Below are positions 16,803 to 24,336 of a stretch of DNA of 64,000 nucleotides, piece after piece (the stretch's first letter is position 1; each line of letters starts with the position of its first letter). A program made the position numbers and the translations under genes. The DNA is from Tsukamurella pseudospumae. GTDB taxonomy: Bacteria > Actinomycetota > Actinomycetes > Mycobacteriales > Mycobacteriaceae. The DNA is taken from assembly GCF_001575205.1 (NCBI RefSeq), contig NZ_LSRE01000050.1, forward strand, positions 186,001-250,000, written 5' to 3'. The notes under the pieces are model-generated. The model saw nothing but the letters and a program-made list of their open reading frames with translations, was not told where the DNA came from and made no database searches.

Positions 16803-17801
16803 TCACCAGCCGCGCCGCACGTCCACGACGGCGCGGCCCGTGTACTCGCCCGCGCGGAGGGCGTCGACGACGGCGCCGACACCGTCGATCCCGATCTCGT
16901 TGGCGACCCGCTCGAGGTGCCGCGGGCGCAGGTCCGACTCGATGCGGGACCACAGGGCCCGGCGCGGCGCGATCGGCATGAGCACCGAGTCGATGCCGGC
17001 GAGGGTGACGCCGCGCAGGATGAACGGCAGGACCGTCGTCTTCAGCCCGGCCCCGCCGGTCAGGCCGCTCGCGGCGACGACGCCGCCGTAGTTCAGGGTG
17101 CTGATGACGTCGGCGAGCGCGGCACCGCCCACGCAGTCGACGGCTGCGGCCCAACGGCTCCTGCCCAAGGGGCGAGGCTTGGCGTCGGGGTCGAGCGGGA
17201 GCCGCCCGATGACCTCGGCCGCGCCGAGCTCGCGCAGGTGGTCGGCGGCGGCGGGCTTGCCCGACGAGGCGACGACCTCGTAACCGAGACCCGCGAGCAG
17301 GTCGATGCTCGTGGACCCGACTCCGCCGGTCGCGCCGGTGACGACGACGGGGCCGTCGCCGGGGGCGATCCCGGCGTCGACGATCGCGGCGACGCTCATG
17401 GCAGCGGTGAATCCGGCGGTGCCGATGGCGGCGGCCTCGCGGGTGGTGAGCGCGTTCAGGCGGACCGCCCACTCGGCGGGCACGACGGCCTGTTCGGCGT
17501 ACCCGCCGTCGCGGGCGGTGCCGATCTCGTAGCCGTGCGCGATGATCCGGTCCTCCACGGCGAAGTCGTCGGACGAGGTCTCGACGACGGTGCCGGCGAT
17601 GTCGATGCCGGGGACGATCGGGTATTGACGCACCACGCCGCCGCCGGGCGTGAACGCCAACGCGTCCTTGAAGTTCACGCCGGAGTACTCGACGGCGATG
17701 CGCAGCTGCCCGGGCTCCAGCGCCGCGGGGTCGCGGGTCTCCGCGCGGGAGGTCACCGCATCGTCGGCGGTCTCGGCGATCAGCGCCCGGTACTGGGTCA
17801 T
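16803..17801 (-). CDS. MDR-family NADPH oxidoreductase, AcuI/YhdH acrylyl-CoA reductase type
   Basis: A 332-residue zinc-free medium-chain reductase. The N-terminal catalytic domain includes YSGVNFKDALAFTPGGGVV (about 35-54) and PGIDIAGTV; the cofactor motif VTGATGGVGSTSIDLLAGLGY (about 155-175) binds NADPH; DCVGGAALADV is a typical later segment. YhdH/AcuI enzymes reduce acryloyl-CoA to propionyl-CoA. There are no cysteine/histidine zinc ligands. The neighbouring genes do not indicate a dimethylsulfoniopropionate pathway, so the role here may be general detoxification of reactive acrylyl thioesters. Confidence 0.88.
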   Translation of the reverse strand: MTQYRALIAETADDAVTSRAETRDPAALEPGQLRIAVEYSGVNFKDALAFTPGGGVVRQYPIVPGIDIAGTVVETSSDDFAVEDRIIAHGYEIGTARDGGYAEQAVVPAEWAVRLNALTTREAAAIGTAGFTAAMSVAAIVDAGIAPGDGPVVVTGATGGVGSTSIDLLAGLGYEVVASSGKPAAADHLRELGAAEVIGRLPLDPDAKPRPLGRSRWAAAVDCVGGAALADVISTLNYGGVVAASGLTGGAGLKTTVLPFILRGVTLAGIDSVLMPIAPRRALWSRIESDLRPRHLERVANEIGIDGVGAVVDALRAGEYTGRAVVDVRRGW

Positions 17802-17838
17802 CGTGCGTCTCCTAGGATCTCGGCGGTCTCTCGCGATC

Positions 17839-18270
17839 CTAGAGGGAGGCGATCACCGCGGCGATGCGGCGCTCGCGGGTGTCAGCGCGCTTGGCGTCCG
17901 CGACACCGCGCGCGGCCTCCTTGCGGTGCGTGTAGCTGAGCGCGTCGAAGGCGGCCCGCAGGCCGTGCTCTGCTAGCGCCGCGGCCAGATCGTCGGGCAG
18001 GTCGACGGTGCGCTCGGCACCGTCGAGCTCGATGAGGGCGTCGACGACGTCCCCGATCTCGACCCCCAACTCCGCGCGCGCGGCCTTCGACAAGCCGATG
18101 AGGTTGCGGCCGCCCATGCCCGCGAGCCGCAACCGCGCGGATCGTTCGCCGATGGTGACCCGCACCGCGGCGCGCTTCCCTCCGCCGAGTTCCTCGACCT
18201 GCGCGTCGGTCAGTTCGATCGCGGTGGCGGGACCGGTCGGCTCGAGGGTGCTGCGAACACGGAGGGACAT
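17839..18270 (-). CDS. DUF1905/YdeI-like (OmpD-associated) domain protein
   Basis: 143 residues from ATG 18270, preceded by GGAGGG. Residues 1-90 form a DUF1905 beta-barrel domain (VRSTLEP...AVRVTIGERSARLRLAGMGGRNLIGLSKAARAELGV), and the C-terminus (92-143) is the helical YdeI segment with LPDDLAAALAEHG...FDALSYTHRKEAARGV. Function unknown. It is divergent from the MarR gene at 18316, with 45 bp between starts; a longer leftward frame reaching 18780 is only antisense to that MarR gene. Confidence 0.85.
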   Translation of the reverse strand: MSLRVRSTLEPTGPATAIELTDAQVEELGGGKRAAVRVTIGERSARLRLAGMGGRNLIGLSKAARAELGVEIGDVVDALIELDGAERTVDLPDDLAAALAEHGLRAAFDALSYTHRKEAARGVADAKRADTRERRIAAVIASL

Positions 18271-18315
18271 GGCTCCATCGTCCCCGATCCGCGGCGCGCG
18301 TGGAAGACTGCGGGA

Positions 18316-18792
18316 ATGACCGAACGCAGCGGATCGACGGTGTCCACCGGCGACGTGCTCGCGTTCGAAGCGGCGACGCGGGACCTCGTGGGGCTCGCAC
18401 TGCGCAGTGTGGAGCGGATCGACGTCTCCCTGCCGCAGTTCCGGCTCCTCCAGGTCCTCGACGAGCTCGGGCCGTCGAGCCCCTCCCGCTGCGCGGGAAT
18501 GCTCGGGGTCGTGGCGTCGACGGTGACCCGCCTCGCCGATCGGCTGCACCGCTCGGGACACCTGATCAGGCGCGACGATCCGACCAACCGGAGCATGGTG
18601 GAGCTCGAGCTCACCGACGCCGGTCGCGAGGTGGTCCGGCGGGTGACCGAGCACCGTCGTCGGGAGCTCCGGGAGGCCCTGGGCCACCTGGACCCGGCCC
18701 TGCGCATGGCGGCGACGGAGGCATTGGAGGCTCTTCACCGGACTCTCGGCTCCGCCGCGTCCGCGGACGCGCGACGCCACCTGCCGATGTAG
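18316..18792 (+). CDS. MarR-family transcriptional regulator
   Basis: A 158-residue winged-helix protein with the classical MarR plan: N-terminal helix (about 10-35), recognition core SLPQFRLLQVLDELGPSSPSRCAGMLGVVASTVTRLADRLHRSGHLI (38-83), wing RRDDPTNRSMVELELTDAGRE (84-104) and C-terminal dimer helix. It precedes the beta-barrel protein gene by about 98 bp in the same direction. That gap carries two TTGC-N5-GCAA boxes, a plausible binding site for this regulator, so regulator and target may form one locus. Confidence 0.88.
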   Translation: MTERSGSTVSTGDVLAFEAATRDLVGLALRSVERIDVSLPQFRLLQVLDELGPSSPSRCAGMLGVVASTVTRLADRLHRSGHLIRRDDPTNRSMVELELTDAGREVVRRVTEHRRRELREALGHLDPALRMAATEALEALHRTLGSAASADARRHLPM

Positions 18793-18841
18793 CCGGCAGT
18801 GTTGTTTGGAACCGTTCCACTCGAATCCACACGTATCGGAC

Positions 18842-18870
18842 TTGCTTTATGCAAGACTTGCGTGAAGCAA
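18842..18870 (+). promoter_or_regulatory. Paired TTGC-N5-GCAA boxes at 16-bp period
   Basis: TTGC-N5-GCAA occurs at 18842-18854 and again at 18858-18870, 16 bp apart; both copies start within GACTTGC. A separate 13-bp dyad TGGAA-CCG-TTCCA lies upstream at 18807-18819. The set sits 20-85 bp before the ATG at 18891 and directly after a MarR gene. The size and symmetry suit a MarR- or TetR-type dimer binding twice on one helix face. Confidence 0.6.
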
Positions 18871-18890
18871 CACCGTGGAATGGAGACGTC

Positions 18891-19517
18891 ATGAGCACAC
18901 CGGTCGAGACCCCCGCCATCAGCGAGATTCGTGGCCCGCGCAAACTGGGCCCGCTCACGCCGCTCGTGGGTGATTGGGAGGGCGATGTCGGGATCGACCT
19001 CTCGTACCACAACACCGACGACATCACCGGCCACACCTCGTACTTCGAGAAGGCCACCTTCACGCCGATCCCGATCCAGGAGAACGGGCAGCAGACGCTG
19101 TGGGGCCTGAACTACTCCATGACCGCGTGGCGGCACGGCGAGGAGGCGATGGACCCGTTCCACGACGAGATCGGATTCCTGCTGTGGGACAAGGCGAACG
19201 GGCAGATCATCCGCAACGTGGTCTTCGGCCGCGGCATCGCCATCCTGGCCGGCAGCAGCGCCGGCGAGAACGACACCGAGCTGCACTTCGACGCGAAGCC
19301 GGGCGACCCGTCGTACGGCATCCTGCAGAACAAGTACCTCATGCAGCGCGCCGAGATCCGCGACTTCACCAGCACGTTCACGGTCATCGACGACGAGACG
19401 ATCAGCTACACCTCGGATCTGCTCCTCCGCCTGGCCGCCACCGGTGCCGAGATGCACCACACGGATCAGAACACGCTGCGCCGCGTGAAGCGGTTCCATC
19501 CCGGCACGGGCGCGTAG
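18891..19517 (+). CDS. FABP/nitrobindin-like beta-barrel protein
   Basis: 208 residues from ATG 18891. The LTPLVGDWEGDVG motif (about 23-35) is the GxWxGxG entrance of the THAP4/nitrobindin heme-binding beta-barrel family. A long run of strands follows (YFEKATFTPI, LWGLNYSMTAWRH, GFLLWDKANGQIIRNVVFGRG), and the end (MHHTDQNTLRRVKRF) contains the histidine pair that could serve as heme ligand. In this subgroup ligands are not proven, so heme or lipid binding is inferred. Probably regulated by the MarR protein upstream through the TTGC/GCAA boxes. Confidence 0.75.
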   Translation: MSTPVETPAISEIRGPRKLGPLTPLVGDWEGDVGIDLSYHNTDDITGHTSYFEKATFTPIPIQENGQQTLWGLNYSMTAWRHGEEAMDPFHDEIGFLLWDKANGQIIRNVVFGRGIAILAGSSAGENDTELHFDAKPGDPSYGILQNKYLMQRAEIRDFTSTFTVIDDETISYTSDLLLRLAATGAEMHHTDQNTLRRVKRFHPGTGA

Positions 19518-19536
19518 CGACCACCGCGACGGCGGC

Positions 19537-19872
19537 TCACGCGGGCGCGCCGCCGATCCCGACCTCGTTCCCGTCGGGATCGAGGAAGATCACCTTGCGG
19601 ACGCCGTTCTCGTAGACCTCCTGCGAATCCGGCCGCAGGCCACGGTCCGCCGCGGCGGCGAGGAAGCCCTCGAGGTCGTCGAGGAACAGGGTGACCGCGC
19701 AATGCCCCGCGTGCTGTGGGAGCAGCTCGGCGTAGAGGTGGACGTGCTCCCCCAACGTCCACACGTGCTCAGTGTCGTTGGGCGCGAACGACTCCACTGC
19801 CCCGAAGAGCTTCTCGCCCCAGGCGATGGCCCGCGGTAGATCGGTCACGGCGAGGCGCGCGAACAAATCCAT
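19537..19872 (-). CDS. VOC family protein
   Basis: 111 residues from ATG 19872, a short single-module VOC (glyoxalase-like) domain: LFARLAVTDLPRAIAWGEKLFGA at the start, HVHLYAEL (41-50), and the closing FLDPDGNEVGIGG motif (about 97-109). A metal site may be formed by His42/44 and Glu103. It is 14 bp downstream of the MFS transporter gene and co-directional, so it is probably in the same operon, perhaps handling a compound the pump exports (inference). Confidence 0.8.
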   Translation of the reverse strand: MDLFARLAVTDLPRAIAWGEKLFGAVESFAPNDTEHVWTLGEHVHLYAELLPQHAGHCAVTLFLDDLEGFLAAAADRGLRPDSQEVYENGVRKVIFLDPDGNEVGIGGAPA

Positions 19873-19886
19873 CGTCGCGCCGCCGG

Positions 19887-21371
19887 TCAGTGGTGCGCCG
19901 GGCCGGACGAGGGCGCACCGTCGGCCTTCGAGGGCAGGAGCAGGGATGCGGCGACGACCACGACTCCCATGAGCGCGGCGGCGGCGAACGCCCACTGCAG
20001 CCCGCCGACGAAGGACTGCGGCTGCGATGCACCGGCCTCGGCGAGGTGCGCCGAGCGGTTCGACATGACGACGATGAGCGCCGCGGTTCCGATCGCGCCG
20101 GCGACCTGCTGCAACGTGCCGAGCAGCGACGAGCCGTGCGAGTAGAGGTGCTCGGGCAGATCGCCGAGACCGACGGTGAAGATCGGCGTGAAGACGGCGG
20201 CGAGGCACACCATGAGCGCGACATGGATCGCGACGATGAGCGGGTACGGGGTGCTCGCACCGATTCGACTCAGCGCCGCGAGGGCGATGACGATGCCGAT
20301 CGAGCCCGGAACGACCAGCGGCCGCGCGCCCACGCGGTCGTAGAGCCTGCCGACCTGCGGACCGAGCAGGCCCATCGCCAGACCGCCGGGCATCACGAGC
20401 AGGCCGGTCTGCAGCTCGGACAGGCCGCGGAGATCCTGCAGGTACAGCGGGAGCAGGATCATCGAGCCGAGGAAGGCCATGAACGCGGCGGTCATGAGGA
20501 GCAGTGACACGGCGAACGTGCGATGGCGGAGGGTGCGCAGGTCCAGCAGCGGCATCTCGCGTTGCTGGAGGCGTACCTGGTAGGCGGCGAACGCGGCGAT
20601 GAGCAGAACGCCCGCGATCACGGTGAGGACGGGGCCGGTCCAGTCGCCGGTGCCGATCTCACTGAGCCCGTAGACCAGGCTGCCGAAACCGCCGGCTGCG
20701 AGCAGCACGCTGAGCCAGCTGACCGGCGTGCTCTCGGTCTCGCCGACGTTCTCGAGCTGCCGCATCCCCGCCACGCCCACGAGTACCGCGATCGGGAGGA
20801 CGAAGACGAAGATCAGGCGCCACGAGCCGAGGTGCAGGATCACACCGGACACCGCCGGGCCGAGCGCGGGGGCGCACGACATGGCGAGGGTGACCTGCCC
20901 CATCACGCGACCGCGGTCGCTCTCCGGCACGACGGTCATGAGGGTGGTCATGAGCAGCGGCATCATCACCGCTGTGCCGCCCGCCTGGACGACCCGACCG
21001 GCCAGCAGGATCTCGAACGACGGTGCCGCTGCCGCGATCGCGGTGCCGACGCTGAAGGTGATCATGGCGACGGCGTACGCCGTGCGGGTGCTCACGCGCT
21101 GCAGGAACCAACCGGTCACCGGGATCACCGCGGCCATGGTGAGCATGAAGACCGTGGACAGCCATTGCGCGGCGCGGGCGTCGACGTGGAAGTCGGTCAT
21201 GAGGCGCGGGATGGCGTTGATCATGATCGTCTCGTTGAGGATCACGACGAAGGTCGCCGCGACCAGCAGTTTGATCACCAGCGGCGTGCGGCCGGCCTTC
21301 TCCGTCCGCTCGTTCGCGGGCGTCGTCAGGTCGGTCGGTGGGTGGTCCATCTGTTCAGTGTGCGTGGCCAT
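19887..21371 (-). CDS. MFS drug/proton antiporter, DHA2 (14-TM, EmrB-like) family
   Basis: A 494-residue transporter with 14 predicted transmembrane helices. After a hydrophilic N-terminus, helix 1 (PLVIKLLVAATFVVILNETI) begins near residue 30; the family motif is the LNETIMINAIP-type segment, and VTGWFLQRVSTRTAY contains motif A. Motif C-like VMPLLMTTLMTV is in helix 5. Such pumps export cationic drugs or dyes with proton antiport. ATG 21371 has GAGGAAG upstream. A TATAGA -10 and two symmetrical boxes (21387-21433) precede it, so expression is likely repressor-controlled. Confidence 0.9.
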   Translation of the reverse strand: MATHTEQMDHPPTDLTTPANERTEKAGRTPLVIKLLVAATFVVILNETIMINAIPRLMTDFHVDARAAQWLSTVFMLTMAAVIPVTGWFLQRVSTRTAYAVAMITFSVGTAIAAAAPSFEILLAGRVVQAGGTAVMMPLLMTTLMTVVPESDRGRVMGQVTLAMSCAPALGPAVSGVILHLGSWRLIFVFVLPIAVLVGVAGMRQLENVGETESTPVSWLSVLLAAGGFGSLVYGLSEIGTGDWTGPVLTVIAGVLLIAAFAAYQVRLQQREMPLLDLRTLRHRTFAVSLLLMTAAFMAFLGSMILLPLYLQDLRGLSELQTGLLVMPGGLAMGLLGPQVGRLYDRVGARPLVVPGSIGIVIALAALSRIGASTPYPLIVAIHVALMVCLAAVFTPIFTVGLGDLPEHLYSHGSSLLGTLQQVAGAIGTAALIVVMSNRSAHLAEAGASQPQSFVGGLQWAFAAAALMGVVVVAASLLLPSKADGAPSSGPAHH

Positions 21372-21386
21372 AGTGGCTTCCTCATA

Positions 21387-21433
21387 GTCGTTTTCCGACG
21401 ACAGCCGTTCGTCGCCGTCATCTATACGACGAA
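21387..21433 (-). promoter_or_regulatory. MFS gene promoter with two candidate operator dyads
   Basis: Upstream of the MFS start lie GTCGT-N6-ACGAC (21387-21402) and TTCGTCG-N12-CGACGAA (21408-21414 and 21427-21433). The 12-bp spacer of the second dyad contains TATAGA on the minus strand, a good -10 element. The arrangement suits a TetR-type repressor blocking RNA polymerase. No regulator gene is directly adjacent. Confidence 0.5.
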
Positions 21434-21472
21434 CCGCTGACAGGTTTTTCGACGCCGTCGGGCGGGTTCGTT

Positions 21473-21544
21473 CGTGAATCCGGCGTTCCGCGGGCGCAGG
21501 AAGCCGGATATGGCCTCGTGTGCCCGGATTCCGCTGATTTCACG
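21473..21544. repeat. Second copy (diverged) of the intergenic palindromic element
   Basis: This stretch shares an ordered set of segments with the palindrome at 2802-2869: CGTGAATCC at the left end, GGCGCA, CGGAT, GGCCTC, and an end reading GATT(T)CAC. It still pairs through GAATCCGG (21476-21483) with CCGGATTC (21524-21531). It lies in the 221-bp gap between the MFS gene and the DDN-like gene. Two diverged copies suggest a genome-wide family. Confidence 0.55.
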
Positions 21545-21592
21545 ACCGCCGGGGCGCTGGCCGCGGTGAGCGGGCGGGTCTACCGTCGAGAT

Positions 21593-22057
21593 ATGAGCCG
21601 CCAAGCGGGAACCGCCAGCACCATGCCACTGCAAGGCGTCATGAACGCGGTGATGCGCACGCTGCTGCGCGCTCCCGGAGTGTCGAAGTTCCTCGGCGAG
21701 CGACTGCTCACGCTGTACGTCGTAGGTCGCACATCGGGAAAGGTCTTCGAGGTGCCCGTCGCCTACACGAAACACGACGGGGACCTGCTGGTCGGCTCAC
21801 CGTTCGCGTGGGGCAAGAACCTGCGCACCGGCGAGCCGATCGATGTCCAACTCGCTGGGCGTCGTCGGACCGCGGACGTCCGGGTGGTGTCCGACGAGGC
21901 CGGGGTCATCACGCTCTACGGCGTGATCGCGGCGGACAACAAGAACTTCGCCTCGTTCAACCACATCGGCTTCACCGCCGACGGCTCCCCCGCTCCCGAC
22001 GACCTCCAGCGGGCCTTCGACGGGGGCGCACGCGTGTTCGTCCTCACCCCGCGCTGA
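21593..22057 (+). CDS. Deazaflavin (F420)-dependent nitroreductase-family protein (DDN-like)
   Basis: A 154-residue split-barrel flavin/deazaflavin-binding protein of the DDN family. Typical features are RLLTLYVVGRTSGKVFEVPVAYTKHDGDLLVGS (about 40-72: the cofactor phosphate site with GRTSG), GKNLRTGEPIDVQLAGRRRTADV and the closing GARVFVLTPR. These proteins reduce quinones or nitro compounds with F420H2, a cofactor of Mycobacteriales. The ATG at 21593 is chosen because the longer frame back to 21518 enters the palindromic element. It stands alone. Confidence 0.82.
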   Translation: MSRQAGTASTMPLQGVMNAVMRTLLRAPGVSKFLGERLLTLYVVGRTSGKVFEVPVAYTKHDGDLLVGSPFAWGKNLRTGEPIDVQLAGRRRTADVRVVSDEAGVITLYGVIAADNKNFASFNHIGFTADGSPAPDDLQRAFDGGARVFVLTPR

Positions 22058-22102
22058 GGAGCCACGCAGGTCGCCGCGCACGATCAGCGTTGACCGACGT
22101 GT

Positions 22103-22116
22103 TTACAGACCTGTAA
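22103..22116 (+). promoter_or_regulatory. TTACAG-AC-CTGTAA operator before the TetR gene
   Basis: A perfect 6-bp inverted repeat TTACAG-AC-CTGTAA lies 9 bp before the ATG of the TetR-type gene (22126). It has the size and AT-rich ends typical of TetR operators, and its position would block transcription or translation initiation of the whole cassette, so it is a good candidate for negative autoregulation. Confidence 0.7.
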
Positions 22117-22125
22117 GTTAACATC

Positions 22126-22719
22126 ATGACCTACTCCGCCGGCGGCGAACGCATCCTCGACGCCGCGGCGGCCCTCTTCTACGCGGAGGGCGTCGGTGCC
22201 ATCGGTGTCGACCGCGTCGTCGACGAGTCGGGCGTCTCCAAACCGACGCTGTACGCGCAGTTCGGGTCCAAGGCCGGCCTGGTCGCGGCTGTCCTGGAAC
22301 GACGCCGCGAGGGACGGGTCCGGGCGACGACGGAGTACGTCGACGCGCTGCCCGCGACCACCGGGAGTCGCGTGCTCGCCCTGTTCGACCACCTCGCGAT
22401 CGGCCACGCGAAACCAGGCTTCCGCGGGTGCCCGTTCACGAACGCCGCCGCGGAGCTCCCCGACCCCGCGCACCCCGCCCGCGCGGTGATCGCGGCGTAC
22501 AAGACCTGGATGCGCGGGATGCTCGCCGACCTCGCCGCGTCCGACGGCCTCCCCGACCCGCAGTGGTGGGGCTCGGCGCTGATGCTTCTCATCGACGGCG
22601 CGAACGCCCGCATCATCACCACCGGAGACACCACGGCCATCACCGACGCTCGACGCACCGCCGCGGCGATGATCGCGGCTCTGACTACCAACAGCTGCAC
22701 GACACAGGAGGATTCATGA
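22126..22719 (+). CDS. TetR/AcrR-family transcriptional regulator
   Basis: A 197-residue regulator. The N-terminal helix-turn-helix is GERILDAAAALFYAEGVGAIGVDRVVDESGVSKPTLYAQFGSKAGL (about 5-50). A C-terminal ligand domain of the YxaF/LmrA-like type has the segment PGFRGCPFTNAAAELPDPAHPARAV. The Cys at RGCPF is conserved in that group and might sense electrophiles or thiol stress. The gene is first in a three-gene unit with ATGA overlaps to the thioesterase and then the amidohydrolase, and a TTACAG/CTGTAA dyad sits just upstream. Confidence 0.9.
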   Translation: MTYSAGGERILDAAAALFYAEGVGAIGVDRVVDESGVSKPTLYAQFGSKAGLVAAVLERRREGRVRATTEYVDALPATTGSRVLALFDHLAIGHAKPGFRGCPFTNAAAELPDPAHPARAVIAAYKTWMRGMLADLAASDGLPDPQWWGSALMLLIDGANARIITTGDTTAITDARRTAAAMIAALTTNSCTTQEDS

Positions 22720-23138
22720 AGGACACGCTGATCCCCGGCATCACGCACACGATGCACTACGCCGTGCCCGAGAACCGGACGGTGCCGAACCTGCTGCCCG
22801 AATCCCCCGACTTCGCCTCCATGCCGGAGGTTCTCGCGACGGGCTACCTGGTCGGCATCATCGAGTGGGCGTGCATCGAGACCCTGCACGGACACCTCGA
22901 CGACGGCGAGCTCACCCTCGGCACGCACGTGGACGTCTCACACGACTCCCCCACCGTTCCGGGTTCGACGGTGGCCGTCGCCGCAACGGTGGTCTCCGTC
23001 GAGGGACGATCGGTCACCTTCGAGATCGAGGCGCGCGACGAGCACGCCGTGATAAGCACGGGCCGGCACCGTCGGGGCGTGATCGTGCGGGACCGCTTCG
23101 AGGCGCGACTGGCACAGCGGGACGGGGCCGCGCGATGA
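22716..23138 (+). CDS. FlK-like hotdog thioesterase
   Basis: A 140-residue hotdog protein, similar to fluoroacetyl-CoA thioesterase FlK and to acyl-CoA-binding hotdogs. It begins LIPGITHTMHYAVPENRTVPNLLPE, then TGYLVGIIEWACIETL (about 47-62), then GTHVDVSHDSPTVPGSTVAVAATVVSVEGRSVTFEIEARDE, where FlK proteins carry the catalytic His/Thr/Glu. It overlaps the TetR stop by ATGA and its own stop overlaps the amidohydrolase start (ATGA at 23135-23138). It probably hydrolyses a toxic acyl thioester whose signal the TetR protein senses (inference). Confidence 0.8.
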   Translation: MKDTLIPGITHTMHYAVPENRTVPNLLPESPDFASMPEVLATGYLVGIIEWACIETLHGHLDDGELTLGTHVDVSHDSPTVPGSTVAVAATVVSVEGRSVTFEIEARDEHAVISTGRHRRGVIVRDRFEARLAQRDGAAR

Positions 23139-23884
23139 CCCGGCGGATCTTCGACGCGCACCTGCACATCATCGATCCCGCGCATCCGCTGGTGGAGAAC
23201 AACGGATACCTCCCCGAAGCGTTCACCGCCGCCGACTACCGGAGCCGCATCGAGGGCCTCGGAATCGCCGGTGGCGCAGTGGTGTCCGGATCTTTCCAGG
23301 CCTTCGACCAGGGGTATCTGATCGATGCACTCCGTGCCCTCGGGCCCACCTATGCGGGCGTCACGCAGATTCCCGTCGACACGCCGGACACCCGGATCCG
23401 CGAGCTGCACGACGCCGGTGTGCGAGCGGTGCGGTTCAACGTCGCGCGCGGCGGTTCCGCCGATCTCGACGACCTGGACCGCCTCGCGCGACGGGTACAC
23501 GACGTCGCCGGATGGCACAGCGAGCTGTACATCGACGCCCGCACGATCGACGGTGCGCTGTCCGCGCGGCTCGCGGCACTGCCCGCCGTGAGCATCGACC
23601 ACCTCGGCATGCACTCCGACGGCCTGCCGAATCTCCTGCGGCTCGTGGAGCGCGGAGTCAAGGTGAAGGCCACGGGATTCGGGCGAGTGGAGCTGGATCC
23701 GTCGGCGGTGATCCGCGCGATCGTGGATGTCGATCCGACCGCACTCATGGTGGGCACCGACCTCCCATCTACCCGCGCCCGCCGGCCGTTCCACGACGAC
23801 GACCTGCGGCTCATCGAGGACGCCCTCGACCCGGCCGAGGTCGACGCCGTGCTCTGGAACAACGCGGCGGCGTTCTACGCGTAG
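23135..23884 (+). CDS. Amidohydrolase-superfamily metal hydrolase
   Basis: A 249-residue TIM-barrel hydrolase of the amidohydrolase_2 type (2-pyrone-4,6-dicarboxylate lactonase or decarboxylase relatives). The metal motif is FDAHLHIIDP (6-15), His155-region SIDHLGMH (153-160) supplies a later ligand, and MVGTDLPSTR (205-214) the final Asp. It is small for the family. It is the last gene of the TetR-thioesterase-amidohydrolase cassette. The 3' end overlaps the convergent hypothetical gene by 74 bp. Confidence 0.85.
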   Translation: MTRRIFDAHLHIIDPAHPLVENNGYLPEAFTAADYRSRIEGLGIAGGAVVSGSFQAFDQGYLIDALRALGPTYAGVTQIPVDTPDTRIRELHDAGVRAVRFNVARGGSADLDDLDRLARRVHDVAGWHSELYIDARTIDGALSARLAALPAVSIDHLGMHSDGLPNLLRLVERGVKVKATGFGRVELDPSAVIRAIVDVDPTALMVGTDLPSTRARRPFHDDDLRLIEDALDPAEVDAVLWNNAAAFYA

Positions 23885-24299
23885 GCCGCGCGCTCACGAC
23901 GTGCGCGAAGCTTCCTGTGCCCGGTGTCCAGACCTCCCACGCGCCGTCCGGAAATCCACGGAGGTATCCGATCTCGACGTGCACCTCCTCGATCTTCGGA
24001 TCGATCACGAACGCACCCGTATCCAGCTCGACGCGGATCCCGACGCCGGCGCGCTCGACGATCGACCGGACGATGCCGGGCGTCAGTCGGCGCAGGGCAT
24101 CCGCGTACCCGAGGTCGGGCTCGCGCCAGACCCGCCCGCCGTACTCGATGGACGGCCAGACCTCCACGTTGAACAGCACGGGCGACCCAGTGGGTTCCCC
24201 GTCGAACTGCAGCTGGATGTAGTCGTTGACGAAGGTCACCGCGTACATCCGGACGCCGACGAGGCGGCTCAGCAGCGTCTCGGAATCGGGGATCGCCAT
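23811..24299 (-). CDS. Conserved hypothetical protein with an arginine-rich tail
   Basis: 162 residues. Residues 1-130 look like a folded alpha/beta protein (MYAVTFVNDYIQLQFDGEPTGSPVLFNVEVWPSIEYGG... VGIRVELDTGAFVIDPKIEEVHVEIGYLRGF), and no family comes to mind. The last 25 residues are low-complexity Arg/Pro, read on the strand opposite the end of the amidohydrolase gene (74-bp convergent overlap). The natural protein may end near residue 135, with the tail caused by a small frameshift or by genuine overlap; I cannot tell which. Confidence 0.6.
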   Translation of the reverse strand: MAIPDSETLLSRLVGVRMYAVTFVNDYIQLQFDGEPTGSPVLFNVEVWPSIEYGGRVWREPDLGYADALRRLTPGIVRSIVERAGVGIRVELDTGAFVIDPKIEEVHVEIGYLRGFPDGAWEVWTPGTGSFAHVVSARPTRRTPPRCSRARRRPRPGRGRPR

Positions 24300-24336
24300 G
24301 ACGGAACCTTATGCTGCCGGCGGGCGCAACCCGCGC

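Noticed and set aside
17839-18780. A longer start for the DUF1905 protein
   Set aside because: The extra 170 codons are antisense to the MarR gene at 18316-18792; ATG 18270 has a good ribosome-binding site.
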